A stretch of DNA of 13,067 nucleotides from Parafilimonas sp. (GTDB lineage Bacteria; Bacteroidota; Bacteroidia; Chitinophagales; Chitinophagaceae). Positions 7,850 to 13,067 of this stretch are shown here, piece after piece; within the stretch, counting starts at the first letter, position 1; each line of letters starts with the position of its first letter. The notes under the pieces are model-generated. The model saw only the letters and a program-made list of their open reading frames with translations. It did no database searches and was not told the origin of the DNA. A program made the translations under genes and the position numbers. Location: contig JAICKT010000087.1 of the NCBI GenBank assembly GCA_025927795.1, forward strand, positions 1 through 13,067. The letters run 5' to 3'.

Positions 7850-7857
7850 CAAAATTA
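7850..7857 (-). promoter_or_regulatory. -7 element for the amyA operon
   Basis: The minus strand reads TAATTTTG, an exact TAnnTTTG match, ending 36 bases before the ATG at 7813 and giving a leader of about 30 bases. It supports 7813 rather than 7852 as the amyA start. The -33 region is not clear. Confidence 0.45.
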
Positions 7858-7909
7858 TACCATCCTAAGGCATAAATTTTGTGGTAAATATTAAACAAAA
7901 ACGATCGCC

Positions 7910-8374
7910 ATGCTATTTGTAAAATTATCCCCCCGGCAGATAGCCTCTTATTCTTATGCATGTGTAAAGCTGCAAAAGATATTAAATAAAATGCGCAGGG
8001 CACGTAAAATGCTTGAGGATATAGCACAATCAAGTTTTGATAAATCATTTGCGAAATGTGTTTATTTATTTACTTCAGAATCGCTGCAATTTGAAAATGA
8101 AATTCACAGTCAAATCAATTCTTTTAACTGCACGCAGCTAAACCTTAAAGCAGAGGAAAAACAGGAAACCCCTGACGCTCTTTTATCAACAAAAAACATG
8201 GAATTAGTTTGTAGTTATCTCGAAGAAAATTATATTAAATCTTACAAACAATTATTAAAAGATAAACATTTAAGCAGTTCTTTAAAAAGCTTAATGAATA
8301 ACCAATTGCAGGCGTTTCTTGCAAGTCTTACACAGCTACGATTATTTAATGAAGTTGAAGCTTCTGTAAACTAA
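7910..8374 (+). CDS. Small helical protein, possibly DUF2383/PA2169-like four-helix bundle
   Basis: The 154-residue protein has no signal peptide or membrane segment and is predicted almost wholly helical. Helices can be read at about 18-40 (LQKILNKMRRARKMLEDIAQ), 42-70, 93-114 and 120-147, with a polar loop at about 75-92. The spacing and the last helical pair (ENYIKSYKQLL, then SLKSLMNNQLQAFLASL) recall ferritin-like DUF2383 proteins of Bacteroidota, but no invariant motif proves this and no clear metal-ligand set is seen. ATG at 7910 is the only start that keeps the whole first helix; later ATGs at 7991 and 8009 would cut into it. It is divergent from amyA, with 96 bases between, and lies 105 bases upstream of ku with a hairpin between them, so a shared transcript with ku is uncertain. 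Function unknown. Confidence 0.65.
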   Translation: MLFVKLSPRQIASYSYACVKLQKILNKMRRARKMLEDIAQSSFDKSFAKCVYLFTSESLQFENEIHSQINSFNCTQLNLKAEEKQETPDALLSTKNMELVCSYLEENYIKSYKQLLKDKHLSSSLKSLMNNQLQAFLASLTQLRLFNEVEASVN

Positions 8375-8407
8375 TTCATTTCGTTTAAAGATTAATGTTC
8401 GAAATAA

Positions 8408-8423
8408 GTAGAAGCCGTTCTAC
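8408..8423. repeat. Perfect hairpin between the helical-protein gene and ku
   Basis: GTAGAA (8408-8413), loop GCCG, TTCTAC (8418-8423). It lies 33 bases after the upstream stop codon and 56 bases before the ku start. There is no T run, so it could be a weak terminator, an mRNA 3' stabiliser or an operator for ku. Confidence 0.45.
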
Positions 8424-8479
8424 ATAAATAAATATTTGTGTGGCATAATATTTTCGCTACCTGAAACAAATTATATGCG

Positions 8480-9253
8480 ATGCGATCTTTATGGACAGGT
8501 TCAATAAGTTTTGGATTGGTAAATATTCCAATCAAATTATACAGCGCAACTGAATCAAGCTCTCTTGGTTTAGATATGCTTGATAAAAAAGACCTTTCAA
8601 ATATTCACTTTAAACGTGTAAATGAAAAAACAGGTAAAGAAGTTGCGTGGGAAAATATTGTAAAAGGTTATAAAGTAGGCGGCGAGTATGTAATACTTAC
8701 GGATGAAGATTTTAAAAAAGCAAGCCCCGAACAAACAAAAACGATTGACATAGCTGAGTTTGTGGAAACGGAAGATGTGCCACCAATCCACTTTGAAAAT
8801 TCTTACTATATAGAACCGGAAAAAAACGGTGGCAAGGCTTATGTATTGCTGCGCGATTCTTTAGCCAAAGCTAAAAAAGCTGCGCTTGGCACTTTTGTTT
8901 TGCGTAATAAAGAAAGCCTTTGCTTAATTGCACCTTCTGATAAAATTTTAACGCTGCATAAGATCCGCTATGCGCAGGAAATAAGAAGCACAGAAGATAT
9001 TAAAGTACCGAGTGCAAAAATCAGCAGTGCAGAAATGCAAATGGCTACAAAACTTATTGAACAGTTAACGGGCGAGTTTGATATCTCGAAATACAAAGAC
9101 ACTTACAGCGAAACCTTAATGAAGTTCATTAATGCAAAAGCAAAGGGCAAAAAATATACTGCACCTAAACTGCATATTGCACATTCACGCTCTAAGGATT
9201 TAATGGAAGAACTGAAAGCAAGCTTATCACAGGTTAAAAGGAAAGCCTCTTAG
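8480..9253 (+). CDS. ku: Ku protein, non-homologous end joining
   Basis: Bacterial Ku forms a homodimeric ring that binds DNA double-strand break ends and recruits LigD for end joining. The 257-residue sequence begins RSLWTGSISFGLVNIPIKLY (2-21), the strongly conserved Ku N-terminus. It continues with the core beta-barrel pattern: VNEKTGKEVAWENIVKGYK (47-65), YYIEPEK at 108-114 and a FVLRNKESLCLIAP stretch at about 139-152. The C-terminus (KGKKYTAPKLH, then SKDLMEELKASL) matches the short LigD-interacting end; the long lysine-rich tail of some Ku proteins is absent. ATG at 8480 is set by the conserved MRSLW; a nearby ATG at 8475 is out of frame. No ligD gene is in this window. The gene converges on the adaptor gene with a 41-base gap. 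Confidence 0.97.
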   Translation: MRSLWTGSISFGLVNIPIKLYSATESSSLGLDMLDKKDLSNIHFKRVNEKTGKEVAWENIVKGYKVGGEYVILTDEDFKKASPEQTKTIDIAEFVETEDVPPIHFENSYYIEPEKNGGKAYVLLRDSLAKAKKAALGTFVLRNKESLCLIAPSDKILTLHKIRYAQEIRSTEDIKVPSAKISSAEMQMATKLIEQLTGEFDISKYKDTYSETLMKFINAKAKGKKYTAPKLHIAHSRSKDLMEELKASLSQVKRKAS

Positions 9254-9287
9254 TTAGAAATTACAAGATGTAAGAATAAAATTCTAA
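9254..9287. terminator. Nested hairpin between convergent ku and adaptor genes
   Basis: TTAGAA (9254-9259) can pair with TTCTAA (9282-9287). An inner stem TTACA (9261-9265) and TGTAA (9269-9273) has a 3-base loop. On the plus strand a run of eight T follows at 9298-9305, consistent with a ku terminator slightly downstream of the stem. The long loops and AT content make it weak. Confidence 0.4.
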
Positions 9288-9294
9288 TAGTTAG

Positions 9295-10653
9295 TTATTT
9301 TTTTTGAAAGCCTTGCACAAGCTCATCTTTGCTAACCACTTTTACTTTATCACCATCTTTTAAAGTTTTACTTACTATATCGTAAGGTCCGGTTACAACC
9401 TGTTCGCCGTTTTTCAAGCCGCTTGTAATTTCAATATCATTAATATCCTGTATTGAAGTTTTTACAGGTCTTAGCTTTACTTTTCCATCAGGCTGTACTG
9501 CAAAAACAACTTCTGCCAAATCGCTATCACCGGTATTGTCTGATGCAAATGATTTTGCATTTGCACTATCCGCTTTTTTTACATCACTCATACTTCTTGT
9601 AGTTACAGCATTTAAAGGCACTGATAAAACGTTAGTATGCGTTTGTGTTTGAATATCTGCGCTGGCTGTCATATTTGGGCGAAAAGGAAAAGGCTGGCCT
9701 TTTACAATCAGGTCCTGGTAACTGGAAGGCGCAAGACGAATATGCACTTCATAATTTGTAACCGCAGTGGAAGAAGAATTACCGCTTGCAGATGCTAACG
9801 CCGATGACTCAGGGTTTGCTATTTTAAAAACTACTCCTTTAAACTTACGGTTATTGAAAGCATCAATCGAAATGTTTGCCGAATCACCAATCTTTACTTT
9901 TGGAATATCATTTTCACCTACATCAACCTGCACCTCAATACTGCTAAGATCTGCAATGCGCATCATTTCTGTACCGATATTAAAACTATTGCCTGCAACA
10001 CGTTCTCCTTTTTTTACACTTAATAAACTTATAACCCCATCCATTGGTGCAGTTATCGTTGCACGGGCAACATCTTTGTTCGCGGTTGATAAACCAGCCA
10101 AAGCATTTTGCACATTTGCCTGGTTTGCTTTTATACCACTTTGTGCTGCTAAATAATTTGCTTTTGCAGATTCATATGCCTGTTGTGCCGTTTCAAATTC
10201 TGATTGAGAAATTACTTTTTGATTAAGCAAGGTTTTCTGGCGGTTATAAGCGGCTTCTGTTTGATCTAAGGTTGCTTTCAAGGCGCCTAACTGCGCCTGC
10301 GAATTAGCTACCTGTGCTTGTGATTGTGCAACAACCGAAGCTGCCTGGTCGCGTTGTGAAGCATAAATATCAGCATAAATTTTTGCCAGCACTTGTCCTC
10401 TGTGCACTGTGTCGCCTTCCTCAACGTTCAGCTCTACAATTTCACCCGATATATCAGGGCTAACTTTTACTTCTACTTCAGGAAAAACTTTACCACTGGC
10501 AGTAACTGTTTCTGTTATATTTCTTACAACCGCCTTTTCTGCCGTAACTTTTGTGCCTTCATCTTTTCCAAAAGCACCGGCTTTACTTAATATCACCAGC
10601 AATACAATAATTATTATTAGTATGCCGATAATCCATTTTAATTTTTTACTCAT
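9295..10653 (-). CDS. MacA/HlyD-type periplasmic adaptor subunit of an efflux pump
   Basis: Membrane fusion proteins bridge an inner-membrane pump and a TolC-type channel in tripartite exporters. The 452-residue protein has one N-terminal membrane anchor (7-23), the first half of a lipoyl/biotinyl domain (about 57-92, with GEIVELNVEEGDTVHRGQVL), a long Ala/Gln-rich coiled-coil hairpin (about 97-195) and the second lipoyl half (ARATITAPMDGVISLLSVKK, 196-215). Beta-barrel and membrane-proximal domains follow to the end. Two Ser/Ala/Asp-rich insertions (about 282-299 and 353-378) look like flexible loops. It follows the tolC-like gene by 28 bases on the same strand, so the two are almost certainly one operon. 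The architecture suits MacB-type ABC or RND partners, but the next gene is ku on the other strand, so the pump must be encoded elsewhere or be missing. Confidence 0.93.
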   Translation of the reverse strand: MSKKLKWIIGILIIIIVLLVILSKAGAFGKDEGTKVTAEKAVVRNITETVTASGKVFPEVEVKVSPDISGEIVELNVEEGDTVHRGQVLAKIYADIYASQRDQAASVVAQSQAQVANSQAQLGALKATLDQTEAAYNRQKTLLNQKVISQSEFETAQQAYESAKANYLAAQSGIKANQANVQNALAGLSTANKDVARATITAPMDGVISLLSVKKGERVAGNSFNIGTEMMRIADLSSIEVQVDVGENDIPKVKIGDSANISIDAFNNRKFKGVVFKIANPESSALASASGNSSSTAVTNYEVHIRLAPSSYQDLIVKGQPFPFRPNMTASADIQTQTHTNVLSVPLNAVTTRSMSDVKKADSANAKSFASDNTGDSDLAEVVFAVQPDGKVKLRPVKTSIQDINDIEITSGLKNGEQVVTGPYDIVSKTLKDGDKVKVVSKDELVQGFQKK

Positions 10654-10681
10654 AACCTTAAAAAATTTGTATCAAACAAGT

Positions 10682-12100
10682 TTAAAATTGAACGCCTTGT
10701 CCTTTATAAAATTCCAGCACTTTTACTTTAAAAATATAATCATATTTAGCCGCTGCCTGGTTAATTTTTGCAGTGAATAAATTTGTTTGTAAAGTGATAT
10801 AATCTATCGTTGACATCAGCCCTATATCATATCTTTTTGTTCCGAGGTCGTAAGCATATTGCTGCGTTTCTACTGCTTTAATGGTTGCATTATATTTTGC
10901 CAAAGCAGAAACGGCATTACTATATGCAGTATAAATATTCTGCTGTAAGGTTAAATTATCTGCACGTGATTGTAACTGTGAATTTTCTAAATTCAATTTT
11001 GCTCTTTCATAATTCGTTCTCGCCTGCCTGCCGTTAAATATTGGAATATTTAATTGCAAACCTATTGCCTGGCTAAAGTTTATATTGGCTATTTGTTTAA
11101 AATATCGCACCTTACTATAAACGGGAAGGTTGCCTGAGGTGGCAATGTAATATTCGCGATGATTAGTAATAAATGTTGTATCATTAAAAGGTATCGAACC
11201 TGTTTGTTCAAAATAATTGTTACCGTAATTACTACCAAGCTGACCATACAAACTTAACGTAGGATACATAGCACCTCTTGCACTTTTAACTGCATATTGA
11301 TTTGCTATCACAAACATGCTATCTGATTGCTGCAAAGGCTGGCTGGTAAGTGCAAGCTGATAAACATAAGCCGGTTCAAGTTCAGAAAGCGGTGGTATTG
11401 GAATTTTGTCAACATCCGGCGTTGATACGTTAAACGGAGTGGCTTCATCTAAATTAAGCAAAGCGATTAATTGAATTTTGTTTTGGTCTGACGTTCCAGC
11501 AGATGTAATATAAGTGCTGCTGTCAGTAGCAAGCTGTGCTTCTAATTGTGCAGCATTTAATTCCGGCATGCTGCCTGCATTAACCAGCTTTCTTGTATTC
11601 TCAAGTTGAGCAGTAGTTTGATTGATTTGCACTTTGGCAATATTAGCCTGTTCTACAGAAAGTAAAGTTTGCAGGTAAGATGCTGCAACATTCAATGCAA
11701 TATCATTTCTTGCCTTGCCCACACCAAGCCTGTATGCCTCTTCATTTTTTTCAGAAGAAATAATATTGTTTTTTATATTGAAAAAATTAAAGAGCGTAAT
11801 ACCTGCCTGTAAATTATATGACTGATAAAATATTTGTTGATTGGTATATTGGTTTGTAGTAGGATCTATGCTGCGCCCGAACTGGTAACCTGTTTGTGTA
11901 TTAAAGCCAAGTGTTGGAAAAACCTGTGCTTTTGAAAGTTTTGTTTGCAATGCTGCAATTCTTGCCTGCACATCTGCTTGTTGTACGGTAATGTTATTTG
12001 CCATTGCATAATCTACACAGCGTCTTAAATCCCAGTTATCCTGAGCATTCACATTCTTTATCCAAAAACAAAAAATGAAAAGCGAAAAGTATTTTATCAT
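10682..12100 (-). CDS. TolC-family outer membrane efflux channel
   Basis: The protein is the outer-membrane, periplasm-spanning exit duct of a tripartite exporter. With the start at 12100 it has 472 residues: signal peptide 1-19 (FSLFIFCFWIKNVNA, then Q), and two OEP repeats at about 25-225 and 250-455. The pattern typical of Bacteroidota members is present, with PTLGFNTQTGYQFGRSIDP near 62-80 and, in the second repeat, LQLNIPIFNGRQARTNYERA. Long amphipathic helices with regular Ala/Gln/Leu spacing fit the coiled-coil barrel. A longer in-frame ATG at 12184 would place 28 unrelated residues before the signal peptide and would overlap the promoter candidate and inverted repeat, so 12100 is preferred. 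The adaptor gene follows after 28 bases. Confidence 0.94.
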   Translation of the reverse strand: MIKYFSLFIFCFWIKNVNAQDNWDLRRCVDYAMANNITVQQADVQARIAALQTKLSKAQVFPTLGFNTQTGYQFGRSIDPTTNQYTNQQIFYQSYNLQAGITLFNFFNIKNNIISSEKNEEAYRLGVGKARNDIALNVAASYLQTLLSVEQANIAKVQINQTTAQLENTRKLVNAGSMPELNAAQLEAQLATDSSTYITSAGTSDQNKIQLIALLNLDEATPFNVSTPDVDKIPIPPLSELEPAYVYQLALTSQPLQQSDSMFVIANQYAVKSARGAMYPTLSLYGQLGSNYGNNYFEQTGSIPFNDTTFITNHREYYIATSGNLPVYSKVRYFKQIANINFSQAIGLQLNIPIFNGRQARTNYERAKLNLENSQLQSRADNLTLQQNIYTAYSNAVSALAKYNATIKAVETQQYAYDLGTKRYDIGLMSTIDYITLQTNLFTAKINQAAAKYDYIFKVKVLEFYKGQGVQF

Positions 12101-12114
12101 TTTCTCATGTTTAT

Positions 12115-12134
12115 AGCCAGACTTGAAACTGGCT
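12115..12134. promoter_or_regulatory. Inverted repeat in the tolC-like gene leader, possible operator
   Basis: AGCCAG (12115-12120), 8-base spacer, CTGGCT (12129-12134). It lies 14 bases before the ATG at 12100 and just downstream of the candidate -7 element. Position and size fit a repressor site for the efflux operon or a leader hairpin. No regulator gene is adjacent. Confidence 0.45.
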
Positions 12135-12149
12135 CTATGTACAACCGGG

Positions 12150-12157
12150 CAAAAATA
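12150..12157 (-). promoter_or_regulatory. Candidate -7 element for the tolC-adaptor operon
   Basis: The minus strand reads TATTTTTG, an exact TAnnTTTG match. A TTTG lies 24 bases further upstream (about 12182-12185), a little far for a -33 element. The inferred leader is about 43 bases and contains the 12115-12134 inverted repeat. Confidence 0.38.
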
Positions 12158-12260
12158 ATTGAAAGCATTGTGTGCACATCCCAAATTTTATATAAACGGA
12201 AAAGTAAAGTTTTATCAGGCAGGGATATTTATTCTAAAGATTGTTTAAATCATAGTTCTT

Positions 12261-12346
12261 CGGCTAAAGCCGGTTGTTCGTTTTTATATTTAACCCCAGG
12301 CTTAAGTTTGGGCTTAATGAAACATTAATTTTTGGCTTTAGTCAAA
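12261..12346 (+). repeat. Three evenly spaced REP-like hairpins
   Basis: Hairpin 1, CGGC-TAAA-GCCG (12261-12272). Hairpin 2, CCCAGGC-TTAA-GTTTGGG (12295-12312, two G·T pairs). Hairpin 3, TTTGGC-TTTA-GTCAAA (12331-12346, one G·T pair). Each has the core GGC, a four-base A/T loop, then a G-Y-Y arm. Their centres are about 37 and 35 bases apart. The wobble pairs are stable only for the plus-strand sequence. The pattern resembles REP/BIME-type intergenic repeats of Bacteroidota, which are often mobilised by REP-associated transposases. The 302-base gap 12101-12402 also holds the operator and promoter candidates and no convincing gene. Confidence 0.6.
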
Positions 12347-12392
12347 ACTTTTAAAATGCAAGCTGAAAATCACTCTAAATTTTATCTTATAC

Positions 12393-12411
12393 AAATCTTC
12401 TTCTAAGATTT
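12393..12411 (-). terminator. Possible hairpin terminator of the permease gene
   Basis: AAATCTT (12393-12399), loop CTTCT, AAGATTT (12405-12411) is a perfect 7-bp stem that overlaps the permease stop codon (12405-12403). On the minus strand it is followed by GTATAAGATAAAATTTA rather than a clean U run, so the strength is uncertain. Confidence 0.4.
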
Positions 12412-13067
12412 ATTGTGATGAAATAAATCAAGGTCAGGCTCATCTTCCAATTTGTTATTTCTTTTTTTATGAAAGATAAAATACAATACTATAAAAACCG
12501 CCAACACGCTTAAACCTGTAATTGCATATTCAGGGTTAGTGATGGCGATAACAGTTCCCACAAAAATATATGCGATAATAAACAACACAGGCAGCAGAGG
12601 ATATAATTTCATTTTATAAATTCCTGTTTTATCCAAATGCTTTGTGCGTTTGCGCAAAATAAAAATGGAGCCCGCCGATGTTGCCATTCCAATGGAATCT
12701 AAAAAAATAGTAAAGCTTAATATCTGATCAAACCTGTCTGCAAAAAATAAAACAATTACACATATCGCTGCAAATACAGTAAGACTAACTGTGAGCACAT
12801 CTTTTTTTTCTTCTTTCTTTTTAAAAGCTGCCGGTAATATTCCATCTAAGCTCATTGCATACATTACCCGCGGATTACTTAACAACAAAACATTTACATA
12901 AGCTAATACAGCAAGAAATAATAAAATTGAAAAAACATACCTGCCGGTTTCACCAAACATTTATTCGGCAACAATCGCTGCAATACTTTTTGAAGTTTTC
13001 AATTCATCAAAGCCAATGATTTTATAATAAGAATAATTTACGCTGAGATATAAAGCAATAATTACAA
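12403..13067 (-). pseudogene. APC-family amino acid permease, 3' part, interrupted by an in-frame TAA
   Basis: An inner-membrane amino acid transporter of the APC superfamily, running off the right edge. The 185 codons from 12960 to 12403 encode about five membrane segments (residues about 9-27, 55-74, 80-102, 118-140, 145-163 after the Met) and the family motif NPRVMYAMSLDGILP, with a charged C-terminal tail ending HHNKS. Immediately before the ATG at 12960, in the same frame, is TAA (12963-12961). The 34 codons before that (13065-12964) still read as permease: a membrane stretch starting VIIALYLSVNY, then GFDELKTSKSIAAIVAE. In relatives this loop runs straight on into the ...FG..G...V membrane segment. 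The stop therefore lies inside the expected protein, not at a natural gene start. It could be a nonsense mutation, a sequencing error (TAA for AAA, GAA or CAA), or a split gene with restart at the adjacent ATG. The substrate is unknown. Confidence 0.8.

Noticed and set aside
7814..7852. 13-residue N-terminal extension of the amylase from ATG at 7852
   Set aside because: The ATG sits inside an exact -7 element and the extra residues are not found in E. coli-type AmyA, whose start aligns with 7813.
7811..7880. Direct repeat CATAAATTTT at 7811-7820 and 7871-7880
   Set aside because: Ten AT-rich bases repeated 60 bases apart are likely by chance, and one copy includes the amyA start codon.
9767..10156. 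Plus-strand 129-residue open frame
   Set aside because: It lies wholly opposite the well-supported adaptor gene and its composition follows from the coding strand of that gene.
12101..12184. 28-residue N-terminal extension of the TolC-like protein
   Set aside because: It would precede a normal signal peptide and overlap the promoter candidate.
12107..12328. Plus-strand 73-residue open frame in the gap upstream of the tolC-like gene
   Set aside because: It runs through the promoter, inverted repeat and hairpin array, and the product shows no recognisable family, signal peptide or regular structure.
1..13067. CRISPR arrays, tRNA genes, complete insertion sequences, phage genes, known anti-phage defence systems
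   Set aside because: No regularly repeated spacer array, cloverleaf, transposase or integrase frame, or defence-type domain set was seen. Ku alone was not taken as a defence system.

Overview
The window looks like chromosomal DNA from a Bacteroidota bacterium, probably near the Chitinophagaceae. The evidence is AT-rich sequence, secreted proteins whose signal peptides end in a -S/T/N-x-AQ pattern, several upstream elements matching the Bacteroidota -7 consensus TAnnTTTG, and menaquinone synthesis by the futalosine route (mqnA). This placement is inferred from sequence style; no rRNA or other phylogenetic marker is present. No tRNA, rRNA, CRISPR array, prophage or complete insertion sequence was seen.

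Layout. Positions 1-1865 (minus) hold most of a secreted GH3 beta-N-acetylhexosaminidase-like enzyme that appears to continue into a serine hydrolase domain beyond the left edge. Next is purB (1973-3304, minus), divergent from mqnA (3384-4127, plus). mqnA is followed by an outer-membrane PagL-like lipid A deacylase homologue (4166-5293, plus). Converging on it is a probable two-gene operon on the minus strand: a cytoplasmic AmyA-type alpha-amylase (6329-7813) followed after 6 bases by a Gfo/Idh/MocA oxidoreductase (5330-6322). Divergent from amyA are a small helical protein with possible DUF2383 resemblance (7910-8374) and the NHEJ protein Ku (8480-9253). Converging on ku is a minus-strand pair, a TolC-family outer membrane channel (10682-12100) and a MacA/HlyD-type periplasmic adaptor (9295-10653), with no inner-membrane transporter gene following. 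A 302-base gap holds an inverted repeat, a promoter candidate and three evenly spaced small hairpins resembling REP elements. At the right edge is the 3' part of an APC-family amino acid permease (12403-13067, minus) whose frame is broken by an in-frame TAA.

How the genes fit together. Most are independent housekeeping or envelope genes: purine synthesis (purB), quinone synthesis (mqnA), alpha-glucan breakdown in the cytoplasm (amyA), envelope remodelling (the GH3 fusion and the PagL-like protein), export (TolC plus adaptor) and double-strand break repair (Ku). No multi-gene novel system is evident. The points most worth checking are the in-frame stop in the permease, the triple-hairpin repeat, the missing acidic triad residue and extra C-terminal half of the PagL-like protein, and the adaptor/channel pair without its pump.
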